This document shows positions 1-6,851 of a DNA stretch of 9,365 nucleotides, in pieces. The position numbers were made by a program, and so were the translations under genes. The DNA is from Akkermansiaceae bacterium. Lineage in GTDB: Bacteria > Verrucomicrobiota > Verrucomicrobiia > Verrucomicrobiales > Akkermansiaceae. The stretch is taken from the NCBI GenBank assembly GCA_014379305.1, contig JACMMB010000039.1:1-9365 (forward strand), read 5' to 3'. The notes under the pieces are model-generated. The model ran no database searches. It saw nothing but the letters and a program-made list of their open reading frames with translations, and was not told the DNA's origin. Numbering within the stretch: the first letter of the stretch is position 1; the number at the start of each line of letters is the position of its first letter.

Positions 1-2
1 AA

Positions 3-770
3 TTGGGAACCGGCCCCGTGGTCGAGATTGGTCCAGGCAGCGAGCCGATCATTGCGACTGCTTGTGTGAAAAGGGCGTTTGATCTGACGGTGAAGAATAT
101 TGGCCCGCTGGTGCTCGTTGTAATCATCTATGTAATGATCACCATCGCCGTTTCGGTTGCGATTACTGTTGCCGGTTGGATGCTCGGGTTTACAAATTCG
201 CCTTTTACTCCGCCAAGTGCAGGGACGACAGCGACCCCGGAGTATATCGCGTTCATGATTGGCTCGAACTTGGTTTCGATATTTGTTTCGGTTTTTCTGC
301 TTATTGGTGCGATCAGGATCGGCCTGAACATCGTTTCCGGAAAACCTTTTTCCATCGGCATGCTGTTCGGTGGGGGCCGGCTATTGATCAGGGCCTTCTT
401 TGCATATCTGGTTTATCTCATCATGGTCCTGGTCGGATTCGCGCTGCTCATTTTCCCGGGTATTTACCTGGCATTGCGTTATAGCCAGTATTTATCCGCC
501 ATCGTGGACAAGGACATGGGGATCATGGAGGCGTTTGCCTACAGCTCACGGCTGACCGAAAAAAACAAGGTCAATCTGTTCGTGATCGGGCTTTTCACCA
601 TCGCCATTGCCTTCGCGGGGTGCCTGGCGCTGGGGGTTGGATTGCTTTTCGCCTACCCGATGATCTGGCTGGCGTGGATCGTCGCTTACCGATGGATGCA
701 ATATGGCGGACGCGCGGTCCTGGATGATCCGATCACACAGAAGCCGATGCTGGCAAACGTGGAAGGCTGA
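3..770 (+). CDS. Polytopic membrane protein, probably 5'-partial
   Basis: The visible 255 residues form an integral membrane protein of unknown function. After a short polar stretch (about residues 1-31, including ACVKRAFDLTVKN), hydrophobic segments lie at about 34-62, 84-110, 129-157 and a long one at 190-232 that could be two helices. The 'AFAYSSRLTEKNKVNLF' region (177-193) resembles the cytoplasmic loop of DUF975 and glycerophosphodiester-phosphodiesterase membrane-domain proteins, where an S/T-x-x-L-T-x-x-x-K segment precedes a helix; this comparison is from memory. The first visible codon is a TTG and the frame is open to the window edge, so the true start may lie upstream, for example after a soluble N-terminal domain. 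The stop is TGA. No function can be assigned beyond a membrane location. Confidence 0.7.
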   Translation: MGTGPVVEIGPGSEPIIATACVKRAFDLTVKNIGPLVLVVIIYVMITIAVSVAITVAGWMLGFTNSPFTPPSAGTTATPEYIAFMIGSNLVSIFVSVFLLIGAIRIGLNIVSGKPFSIGMLFGGGRLLIRAFFAYLVYLIMVLVGFALLIFPGIYLALRYSQYLSAIVDKDMGIMEAFAYSSRLTEKNKVNLFVIGLFTIAIAFAGCLALGVGLLFAYPMIWLAWIVAYRWMQYGGRAVLDDPITQKPMLANVEG

Positions 771-835
771 GCGTCGCACACAGATTTTTTTCGAAAACGG
801 CGTTCGAGAAATCACGAAAACATCCGACGACCTGC

Positions 836-865
836 TTGACGGCTTGCCGTTCGCTCACGTACAAA
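836..865 (+). promoter_or_regulatory. Candidate sigma70-type promoter for the downstream lipoprotein gene
   Basis: TTGACG at 836-841 and TACAAA at 860-865 are separated by 18 bases (5/6 and 4/6 matches to the consensus). They lie in the 157-base gap before the lipoprotein gene and would give a leader of about 55 nt. The match is moderate and the prediction is by eye only. Confidence 0.35.
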
Positions 866-927
866 TCATTTGCGACTGGGAAATTTTTGTAAAAACCATG
901 CGCCGCCAGTCACTTCCTTCAACCGTT

Positions 928-1353
928 ATGAAATCTAAGTTATTCATCAGCCTACAGGCGCTTGGTTGCCTTGCCCTGGCCTCTTGTTATGTCCTTCCCG
1001 ATGGTCCTGGCGGACCGCGTGGGCCTAGCCAGGAACCGGAGAAAAAAACCGTAACCAGCAAGGATCAGCAGAAAATCAAGGAGCAGCGCGAGCGGCTGAA
1101 GGAGCGGGAGAAGGAAAAAGAGGAGACGTCCGACACTCCGAAGGAAAAGCCAAAGGACGAAACAACAGCGGAAAAGCCCGCAGAGCCAAAGCGCACCGAT
1201 TACGCATTTGCAAACCCGGTTCCGGGGAAAGAGGGCTTTGTTTTCAGTCCCTACAATAACAAGCTGGTGGACGTAAGGGACATTCCAAGCGGCACCTTGG
1301 TTCAGGATCCGACCTATCCCGCTGCTGAGAAAAAATACTTCCGCGTGCCCTAG
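928..1353 (+). CDS. Predicted lipoprotein with charged linker and conserved-looking C-terminus
   Basis: This is a 141-residue protein of unknown function. Residues 1-20 form a lipoprotein signal (MKSK, hydrophobic core, lipobox LASC with Cys20), so the protein is predicted to be lipidated and anchored on the periplasmic side. Residues 31-92 are a low-complexity Lys/Glu-rich linker, partly heptad-like around 48-68 (KIKEQRERLKEREKEKEE), that may form a single helix. The C-terminal block 95-141 has FVFSPYNNK, VDVRDIPSGTLVQDP and a terminal YFRVP; it looks like a small folded or surface-binding motif. The ATG at 928 is chosen because it starts the signal peptide directly. The reading frame extends upstream to 703, including an ATG at 898, but that would add a non-secretory extension overlapping the preceding gene. 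A strong terminator follows 32 bases after the stop. Confidence 0.8.
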   Translation: MKSKLFISLQALGCLALASCYVLPDGPGGPRGPSQEPEKKTVTSKDQQKIKEQRERLKEREKEKEETSDTPKEKPKDETTAEKPAEPKRTDYAFANPVPGKEGFVFSPYNNKLVDVRDIPSGTLVQDPTYPAAEKKYFRVP

Positions 1354-1385
1354 TCCGCGAACTTCCGGTATGTCACCGCACTTTC

Positions 1386-1419
1386 GACCGGGTCCAACCC
1401 CTTGGATCCGGTCTTTTTT
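1386..1419 (+). terminator. Intrinsic terminator (or attenuator) directly before tyrA
   Basis: A 10-bp stem pairs GACCGGGTCC (1386-1395) with GGATCCGGTC (1404-1413), with one G-U wobble, an 8-nt loop and a run of six T (1414-1419). This is a textbook Rho-independent terminator and should end the lipoprotein transcript. Unusually, the A of the tyrA ATG is the very next base (1420). The hairpin therefore occupies the whole ribosome-binding region of tyrA. It could instead act as an attenuator on read-through transcripts. Confidence 0.8.
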
Positions 1420-2274
1420 ATGAACCAGTCCTTCCAACATGTCAGCATTCTTGGCGGCGGTCTGTTGGGCGGATCCATCGCGCTCGGCATCCAGGGAAAA
1501 ACGCCAGCCCGCTTATGGCTCCGCAAGGAATCCGCCTTGGAACATGCGCATGGCATCGGGATTTCAGGAGCCACCTGCGATCTCTCGGAAGCGGCATCCG
1601 AAGCGGACCTGTTAATTCTTGCCGTCCCTATTGGTGCGATGCCCGGTTTATTGGCGGCGGCGATCGCAGCGGGTCTTCCGGGCAGTTGTCTGGTTACGGA
1701 TGTGGGATCGGTAAAACAGATTCCGCACGAAACGCTTGCGGGTTTGCTCACACAGAATGGCAATTCGTTCATCGGCAGTCACCCGATGGCCGGCTCGGAG
1801 CAAAACGGCCTAGTTGCGGCGCGGGCGGATCTTTTTGAAAACGCGGCTTGTCTCCTTACCAACGACTCGGGAGCGCCCGCAGAGCTTTGCATGGCATTGG
1901 AAGGTTTCTGGAAATCGCTCGGTTGCCGGAACTCTTGGTTCACCGCGAAAGCGCACGATGAACTCGTTGCCCGCATCAGTCACCTCCCGCATGTGCTGGC
2001 GGCGGCGGGGGCCAGAGTCGCCTTGGCTGATCCGAAAATCGGTGGTTTTGGCGGTGGCGGACTTCGGGATACCACCCGTGTCGCATCCGGAAATCCGGAA
2101 ATGTGGGCGGAAATTCTTACTGAAAACCGCTTCGCCATCATTCCGGCGCTGCGTGAAACTATCGATCAACTGCGCGAAATTCTTGCTACTCTGGAGCAGC
2201 CCGACCAAGAACAAACGCGTCGCTGGCTAGCGGACGCCAAGGCGCTTCGTGACACCTTGCGACCGTTTCCGTAA
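1420..2274 (+). CDS. tyrA: Prephenate/arogenate dehydrogenase
   Basis: The protein (284 aa) catalyses NAD(P)+-dependent oxidative decarboxylation of prephenate or arogenate in tyrosine synthesis, in the cytosol. The N-terminal Rossmann domain shows the dinucleotide-binding glycine cluster GGGLLGG (12-18), then LAVP (67-70) and VTDVGSVK (92-99). The family signature HPMAGSE lies at 121-127, where the His is catalytic in TyrA enzymes. The C-terminal helical dimerisation domain has ISHLPH (186-191) and GGGGLRDTTRVA (211-222). Length is normal for a monofunctional TyrA; there is no chorismate mutase or ACT domain, so feedback control through an ACT domain is not expected. The ATG at 1420 is preferred over the TTG at 1402, which lies in the terminator loop. 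No Shine-Dalgarno sequence is visible. aroA follows after 40 bases, probably in the same operon. Prephenate versus arogenate preference cannot be read from the sequence. Confidence 0.93.
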   Translation: MNQSFQHVSILGGGLLGGSIALGIQGKTPARLWLRKESALEHAHGIGISGATCDLSEAASEADLLILAVPIGAMPGLLAAAIAAGLPGSCLVTDVGSVKQIPHETLAGLLTQNGNSFIGSHPMAGSEQNGLVAARADLFENAACLLTNDSGAPAELCMALEGFWKSLGCRNSWFTAKAHDELVARISHLPHVLAAAGARVALADPKIGGFGGGGLRDTTRVASGNPEMWAEILTENRFAIIPALRETIDQLREILATLEQPDQEQTRRWLADAKALRDTLRPFP

Positions 2275-2314
2275 AGAGACCGGACACGTGCCCGACTGAT
2301 CAATTTCAACCTTC

Positions 2315-3664
2315 ATGTCCACCCTTCGCGTCAAAGCCATTTCGTCACTTCATGCCGAGTTCTCCGTTCCTGGTGACAAAAGCATTTCCCACCGCGCGGC
2401 GATTTTCGGCGGATTGTCCAATGGTGTTTGCGAGATTTCCAATTTCCTCTCGAGTGAGGATTGTCTCAACACCTTGAAAGCCATGCACTCGCTTGGAGCC
2501 CGTTACGAGGTCATTGAGGAGCTTGAAAACCACGGCCCGATCACGTTGCGTATCCATGGTCAGTCGATGAAGCTATGCGCACCCGTCGCGGCGATCGACT
2601 GCGGCAACTCCGGCACCGGGATGCGCCTGCTGGCGGGCTTGCTTGCGGGCCAGGATTTCACCAGCGAGCTATTTGGCGACGCCTCTCTCTCATCGCGCCC
2701 GATGGGCAGGATTACGGCTCCCCTTGCGGAAATGGGTGCGAATATCGAGACTTTGGGTGACAAGCCCGGTTGCGCCCCGCTGAAAATCCACGCCAGCAAG
2801 CTGCAGCCCATCACTTACGAAATGCCCGTTGCCTCCGCCCAAGTGAAGAGCGCGGTGCTCATCGCCGGTCTTTTTGCGGAAGGGACTACAAGCGTGATCC
2901 AGCCTACGACAACCCGCGATCACACCGAGCGCATGCTCGCCGCATTCCGGGTCTCAACCCGCATTGAGGGCAATAAAATTTCCCTGCCGGGCGGGCAGAT
3001 GCCGGAGTCCTGTGATTTCGCGGTGCCCGGGGATATTTCATCCGCAGCGTTCTGGCTGGTCGCCGCCGCCGCGATGGATGGCTCGCGTTTGTTGATCAAA
3101 GACGTCGGGCTTAATCCCACCCGTACTGCGATTTTGAAAGTCCTCGGCCGGATGGGTGCCCGGATCATTGAAATCATCCACAACTCCGAAGGCGAGCCGA
3201 TCGGGAATATCGAAATCCAGGGCGCGCCGCTCACCGGCACAACACTTCTGGCCGAGGAAATTCCCAACCTCATTGACGAAATCCCCGTAATCGCCGTAGC
3301 CGCAGCACTCGCAAAAGGCGACACCCATATCCGCAACGCCCGCGAACTGCGGGTGAAGGAAACCGACCGGATCACCACGACTGTTGAAAACCTGCGGAAA
3401 ATGGGCGCGGATGTGGAAGAGTTCGAAGATGGCATGACCATTCACGGCGGCAAGCCGCTCAAAGGCGCGGACATCGAATCCCACGGCGATCACCGCATCG
3501 CGATGGCCTTCGCGATCGCCGGACTTTTCGCCAAGGGCGACACCGTCATCCACGGCACCGACTGCATCAACACCTCCTACCCGGGCTTCGCCCATCACCT
3601 TGATGCAATCCGGCACGAGCGCACCAAGCCGGAGGATTTCATCCTGCCAACCATCACGCGATGA
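2315..3664 (+). CDS. aroA: 3-phosphoshikimate 1-carboxyvinyltransferase (EPSP synthase), class II motifs
   Basis: This cytosolic enzyme transfers the enolpyruvyl group of PEP to shikimate-3-phosphate, the sixth step of the shikimate pathway. All core motifs are present in its 449 residues: PGDKSISHR (19-27), GNSGTGMR (97-104), SRPMGR (127-132), SAQVK (174-178), RDHTE (201-205), PGDISSAAF (238-246), NPTR (267-270), LIDEIPVIAV (319-328, with catalytic-type Asp321), LRVKETDR (345-352) and DHRIAMAFA (392-400). GDKS, SAQxK, RxHxE and NxTR are the motifs used to define class II EPSP synthases, often less glyphosate-sensitive. However, Gly100 sits where the CP4-type enzyme has Ala, so tolerance cannot be assumed. 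The start lacks a Shine-Dalgarno sequence. The stop overlaps the next start as ATGA, suggesting translational coupling. Confidence 0.96.
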   Translation: MSTLRVKAISSLHAEFSVPGDKSISHRAAIFGGLSNGVCEISNFLSSEDCLNTLKAMHSLGARYEVIEELENHGPITLRIHGQSMKLCAPVAAIDCGNSGTGMRLLAGLLAGQDFTSELFGDASLSSRPMGRITAPLAEMGANIETLGDKPGCAPLKIHASKLQPITYEMPVASAQVKSAVLIAGLFAEGTTSVIQPTTTRDHTERMLAAFRVSTRIEGNKISLPGGQMPESCDFAVPGDISSAAFWLVAAAAMDGSRLLIKDVGLNPTRTAILKVLGRMGARIIEIIHNSEGEPIGNIEIQGAPLTGTTLLAEEIPNLIDEIPVIAVAAALAKGDTHIRNARELRVKETDRITTTVENLRKMGADVEEFEDGMTIHGGKPLKGADIESHGDHRIAMAFAIAGLFAKGDTVIHGTDCINTSYPGFAHHLDAIRHERTKPEDFILPTITR

Positions 3665-4956
3665 CTTACCACGCCATTGCCATCGACGGGCCAGCCGCTT
3701 CTGGAAAAAGCACGCTTGCCCGTGCTTTGGCTGAACGACTCGGCATCGTGATGGTCAATTCCGGCGCGATGTACCGGGCAGTGACTTGGAAAATTCTCGC
3801 TGAAAAAATCGATCCGCAAAACACTGCGGCAGTCTTTAATCTGCTCGATCGGATGGAAATTGTCTGCGGCCACGATGGCATCGTTTCGACGATCCGTATT
3901 GACGGAATCGATCCCTCCGGGCATCTCCGCGATGCCGATATCAATGCGAATGTTTCCTATGTTTCGGCCATCCCGGCGGTTCGTGAAAAACTGGTCGCGC
4001 TGCAGCGTGACTATCTGAAGCACACGCATGTGGTGATGGAAGGCCGCGACATCGGGTCGGTTGTTTTTCCCGAGACTCCGTTCAAAATTTACATTGATGC
4101 CGATCCTTCGCTTCGCAGCAGTCGCCGCTCGGATACGGGGGAGGTTGACTCGGTGGAGAAGCGGGACGCAGCCGATAGCACGCGGGATACCGCGCCACTG
4201 ATGGTTGCGAAAGGCGCGGCCATTCTCGACACCTCGCATCATTCCATCGAAAGCGGAATCAACGCCGCCATTGAAATCCTCCGCAAGCAGGGTTTTCCCC
4301 TGCCGCAAACCGCCAAGCCGGGACTTGCCGGAGAGCCTGCCAAACCCATGCGATGGATTTATTGGACCGGTTGGATGCTTTTTGGCTCCGCCTACCGATC
4401 GCTCTTCGGGCTGCGGATTATAGGAGAGGAAAATCTCATCACTTCGGGGCCCGTGCTTGTTGCCTCGAATCATCAGAGTTTTCTCGATCCGCCGCTCATC
4501 GGAAATCTTTACAAGTCCGAGATGGTTTTCCTGGCCCGCAAGACCCTGTTCAAAGGCTCCTTTTTCAAATGGCTCTACCCGCAGTGGAACGCGATTCCAG
4601 TGGATCAGGATAGACCGGACATGACTTCGCTGAAAACGATCATCCGCAAACTCAAGGAGGGCCATCGGGTTTTGGTTTTCCCTGAAGGTGCCAGAACGCT
4701 TGACGGGAGCATCGGCGCCGCCGCTTCCGGGATCGGCTTGATCGCCTCGAAGTCAGGCGTGCCGATACAGCCGATTCGGATCTCCGGGGCAGACAAGGCC
4801 CTGGCCCGAGGTTCGGGAAAAATCCGCTTTGCACGGATCACCGTGAGCGTGGGTAAGCCAATCGTTCTTTCAGAATCCGAACTGAAAAACACGACGGGCA
4901 AGGATGGCTATGAAGCCCTCACCAAGCGGATCATGGATGCAATCAAGGCGCTGTGA
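3661..4956 (+). CDS. Fused cytidylate kinase and 1-acyl-sn-glycerol-3-phosphate acyltransferase
   Basis: This 431-residue protein joins two complete enzyme domains. Residues 1-208 are CMP/dCMP kinase (Cmk): P-loop GPAASGKST (10-18), NSGAMYRA (33-40), EGRDIGSVVFP (127-137), and a LID region ending KRDAADSTRDTAPL (167-180). The LID is roughly ten residues shorter than in E. coli Cmk (recalled comparison), but the arginines remain. After a Pro/Gly-rich linker (about 209-230) comes a PlsC-type acyltransferase: hydrophobic membrane-contacting helix 232-246, catalytic NHQSFLD (270-276, the H-x4-D motif), IPVDQDRPD (312-320) and VFPEGART (339-346). The second domain should make phosphatidic acid from lysophosphatidic acid at the inner membrane. 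The start overlaps the aroA stop by four bases. There is no frameshift or internal stop. An internal ATG at 4348, preceded at 12 bases by GGAGAG, could yield free PlsC. The next gene is convergent, 39 bases away. Confidence 0.92.
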   Translation: MTYHAIAIDGPAASGKSTLARALAERLGIVMVNSGAMYRAVTWKILAEKIDPQNTAAVFNLLDRMEIVCGHDGIVSTIRIDGIDPSGHLRDADINANVSYVSAIPAVREKLVALQRDYLKHTHVVMEGRDIGSVVFPETPFKIYIDADPSLRSSRRSDTGEVDSVEKRDAADSTRDTAPLMVAKGAAILDTSHHSIESGINAAIEILRKQGFPLPQTAKPGLAGEPAKPMRWIYWTGWMLFGSAYRSLFGLRIIGEENLITSGPVLVASNHQSFLDPPLIGNLYKSEMVFLARKTLFKGSFFKWLYPQWNAIPVDQDRPDMTSLKTIIRKLKEGHRVLVFPEGARTLDGSIGAAASGIGLIASKSGVPIQPIRISGADKALARGSGKIRFARITVSVGKPIVLSESELKNTTGKDGYEALTKRIMDAIKAL

Positions 4957-4995
4957 ATTTTTATTGATGCGATCCAGCCACATGCCGCAGCGAAA

Positions 4996-5886
4996 TCACT
5001 TTTCCGGAGCCGGTGGCGAGATGTTCATGCTGCCGACGATCGGCACCCCCATCGCTCCGGTGGGAATGTAGATGGTGGTGTGATTGGGCGAACCGACCAT
5101 CGCTTTTTGCGCCTCGATGGCTTCGTGCTGAAGGTAAGCACCGGTGAGGCTCAGATTGATGATGTTCATGGCCTTGGCGATGCCTTCGGCTTCGATGACT
5201 TTTTTCTCCGAGTCCCGGCGCTGGATTTCGATTTCCGTTTTCTTTTGTTCGAGGAGCTGGGTTGCCGCCAGTTTTTTTGAAACCGCATCGGCGACTTCAG
5301 CAGGGTATTGGATGTTTCCAACAACAATGCTGGTCACTTCAAAAGGCGTGTTGGCGGTGAGCTTGAGAGTGCGCTGGAAAATCGAGTCACCAATCGGCGA
5401 AATGCTGTCTTTGATCTCAAGGCCATCGAGTTTCTGAACTTCATCGCGGGCATAAGTGCGGAGCGGTTCACGGATGAAATTATCGTAAGCGGTTTGGACA
5501 ATCGCATCCGGGTTATCGTTGTCGCGGATGGTGCTGAACTTTTCGACAAACGCCTTAACCTGATCGGGTCGAATTTTCCAAATGATGTGGACGCGAAAGC
5601 TGATTTTAAGGTTGTCCCTTGAGAGGACGGAATCGCTGCCCTCGAACTCCTCCGTGTAAGTGTAGGGTGTTACACTGATGTTGGTCACGGAAAGCAGCCA
5701 GCGCAGGCCGGAGGAAGTCGGGCCTGATTGGGTGCCGTGGAATTTTGTTTTGCCAACCACGGCGCCTTGGGTGAGATAGCCAACGTAGCCGGCCGGCGTG
5801 CTGGGATTACGGAGAAACGAAGACATCACCACTCCAAAGATCAGGAGCATGACGAGCGGAACAAGGATGCGGGGATTCACGTTCAT
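4996..5886 (-). CDS. SPFH/band 7 (prohibitin-like) membrane protein
   Basis: This is a predicted membrane scaffold protein of the stomatin/prohibitin/flotillin superfamily. Residues 8-25 form an N-terminal transmembrane anchor after a short polar start, so the bulk is probably periplasmic, as in HflK/HflC. The SPFH domain spans about 31-205, with PAGYVGYLTQGAVVGKTKF near its start, NISVTPYTYTEEF in the middle, SVLSRDNLKISFRVHIIWKI (87-106) and PFEVTSIVVGNIQYP (181-195). An Ala/Lys/Glu-rich coiled-coil segment follows (about 200-242, with EQKKTEIEIQRRDSEKKVIEAEG). The C-terminal IYIPTGAMGVPIV (272-284) is typical of the family. The ATG at 5886 is preferred; a GTG at 5898 would add four residues. 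No nfeD or protease partner gene is adjacent, so the role (lipid domain organisation, protease modulation) stays general. Confidence 0.87.
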   Translation of the reverse strand: MNVNPRILVPLVMLLIFGVVMSSFLRNPSTPAGYVGYLTQGAVVGKTKFHGTQSGPTSSGLRWLLSVTNISVTPYTYTEEFEGSDSVLSRDNLKISFRVHIIWKIRPDQVKAFVEKFSTIRDNDNPDAIVQTAYDNFIREPLRTYARDEVQKLDGLEIKDSISPIGDSIFQRTLKLTANTPFEVTSIVVGNIQYPAEVADAVSKKLAATQLLEQKKTEIEIQRRDSEKKVIEAEGIAKAMNIINLSLTGAYLQHEAIEAQKAMVGSPNHTTIYIPTGAMGVPIVGSMNISPPAPEK

Positions 5887-5961
5887 ATTGGAAAACACAC
5901 TGCGCAGTCGGCCCGCTGACTTTGAATTTCCCGAATATTCATGCGGAAAATTGCGTGGGGC

Positions 5962-6126
5962 TTATTCCACTTTCTTGATGGGATTCCTGAGGCGGTAACC
6001 TTCATCATGGGCAACGTATCCGACGGCGGCCCCGGCGGCTAGAGGCAGACAGGATGACATGCCGAGGAGGACGAGACCGGCGGCACCAAGGAGCGCGATC
6101 CGGCTGAAGTTGATTTTTGTTTTCAT
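5962..6126 (-). CDS. Small predicted lipoprotein, 54 residues
   Basis: This short ORF starts with ATG at 6126 and ends at TAA (5964-5962). The product begins MKTKINFSR, followed by a hydrophobic core (10-22) and a lipobox-like MSSC with Cys26. After the Cys comes an Ala/Gly-rich stretch (LPLAAGAAVGYVA, 27-39), then HDEGYRLRNPIKKVE. This is a plausible lipoprotein signal plus a 28-residue mature peptide resembling small glycine-zipper entericidin-type lipoproteins in general character only. It lies on the same strand between the peroxidase gene (43 bases upstream) and the SPFH gene (75 bases downstream), so it is probably co-transcribed. The clear signal architecture, not homology, is the support. 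Function is unknown. Confidence 0.65.
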   Translation of the reverse strand: MKTKINFSRIALLGAAGLVLLGMSSCLPLAAGAAVGYVAHDEGYRLRNPIKKVE

Positions 6127-6169
6127 GGCGGACTCAAACTAACGAAAGTCTCTGGGTGTGCAACGAGGT

Positions 6170-6706
6170 TTATTTGCCAAGAGCATCGGTGATGGCCTGG
6201 GTGAGTTCAGGGCTGTCAGGAGTGGTGGCGGACTCGAAGCGGGCAAGCGGTTTGCCATCCTTACCGATCAGGATTTTGCCGAAATTCCATTTCACATCGC
6301 CAGGGAAGGCTCCCTCCGGACCGGTCAGGGCTTCATATAACTTGTGCTGGGTTTTGCCTTTGACACTTAGTTTCCCCATGATCGGAAAGGTGACATCGTA
6401 GTTGGTTTTGCAGAATTTCTCGATTTCCTCAATGCTGCCCGGCTCTTGATTTCCGAAGTCGTTGCAGGGAAAGGCCAGGATCACCAAGCCATCGCCCTTG
6501 CGCGCGCGGTAGAGTTTTTCGAGACCTTCGTATTGGGTGGTGAAGCCGCATTTGGAAGCGACATTGACCAGTAGCACGACTTTGCCCTTGTAGTCGCCCA
6601 AGCTGGCTTTCTCGCCATCGGCGGTTTCAAAAGGAATTTTCGCAAGGTCGGCGGAAAAGGCGGAAACGGTTAAAGCGGCGGCAGGGATCATGGTTCTGAA
6701 AAGCAT
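6170..6706 (-). CDS. Glutathione-peroxidase-family thiol peroxidase, predicted secreted
   Basis: The protein reduces hydrogen peroxide or lipid hydroperoxides with thiols. The fold is thioredoxin-like. Motifs (numbered from the ATG at 6706, 178 aa): NVASKCGFTTQY (48-59) with peroxidatic Cys53, FPCNDFGNQEPG (79-90) with Cys81 and Gln87, and KWNFGKILIG (139-148) with Trp140 and Asn141 of the catalytic tetrad. A further Cys99 lies where bacterial and plant thioredoxin-dependent members keep their resolving Cys, so thioredoxin rather than glutathione may be the reductant. Residues 1-19 (MLFRTMIPAAALTVSAFSA) look like a cleavable signal peptide, placing the enzyme in the periplasm. Start choice is uncertain: ATGs also occur at 6730 and 6691, and a TTG at 6739. 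The ATG at 6706 has GGGAG touching it. Its leader carries a leftward terminator. Confidence 0.9.
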   Translation of the reverse strand: MLFRTMIPAAALTVSAFSADLAKIPFETADGEKASLGDYKGKVVLLVNVASKCGFTTQYEGLEKLYRARKGDGLVILAFPCNDFGNQEPGSIEEIEKFCKTNYDVTFPIMGKLSVKGKTQHKLYEALTGPEGAFPGDVKWNFGKILIGKDGKPLARFESATTPDSPELTQAITDALGK

Positions 6707-6778
6707 CTCCCAAATTAGAATGGTTTGCATGGGAGGCAAGGAGGGAATCGGGCCGGATGGGCCTCGAATGGCTGGGGG

Positions 6779-6821
6779 AAAAAACCAAGGGCATCGGATC
6801 CCTTGTTTCCGACGCCCTTGG
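6779..6821 (-). terminator. Leftward-directed intrinsic terminator in the peroxidase leader
   Basis: Read on the minus strand, CCAAGGGC (6821-6814) pairs with GCCCTTGG (6792-6785). The next pair is a G-U, then TCGG pairs with CCGA, giving a 13-bp stem around an 11-nt loop. It is followed immediately by six T (6784-6779). The wobble is a valid pair only in minus-strand RNA (A/C mismatch on plus) and no T-run follows on the plus strand, so the element points leftward. It sits 72 bases upstream of the 6706 start. No convincing minus-strand gene lies just to its right, so it may end a small leader RNA or act as an attenuator. Confidence 0.75.
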
Positions 6822-6828
6822 GCCCTTT

Positions 6829-6836
6829 GGGGGGGG
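6829..6836. repeat. G8 homopolymer tract in divergent intergenic region
   Basis: Eight consecutive G bases lie just right of the leftward terminator, between the peroxidase gene and the divergent tetR-family gene. Tracts of this length can vary by slippage and could alter promoter or leader spacing. Nothing else supports phase variation here. Confidence 0.6.
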
Positions 6837-6851
6837 CAATTGTGCTATCCC

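Noticed and set aside
785..791. T7 run shortly after the first gene, considered as a terminator
   Set aside because: No stable stem precedes it; only three-base pairings can be drawn.
703..927. Upstream extension of the lipoprotein reading frame, with start codons at 703 and 898
   Set aside because: It overlaps the preceding membrane-protein gene and would bury the lipoprotein signal peptide 75 residues inside the protein; ATG 928 starts the signal directly.
2920..3616. Two long minus-strand frames opposite aroA
   Set aside because: Low-complexity translations without family motifs, opposite well-supported EPSP synthase motifs.
3595..4665. 356-codon open frame on the minus strand opposite cmk-plsC
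   Set aside because: It has no recognisable motifs and lies entirely antisense to a gene with strong domain signatures; a codon-bias shadow.
4957..4995. Short convergent gap between cmk-plsC and the SPFH gene, searched for a bidirectional terminator
   Set aside because: Only a T5 run without a preceding stem was found; no terminator can be supported.
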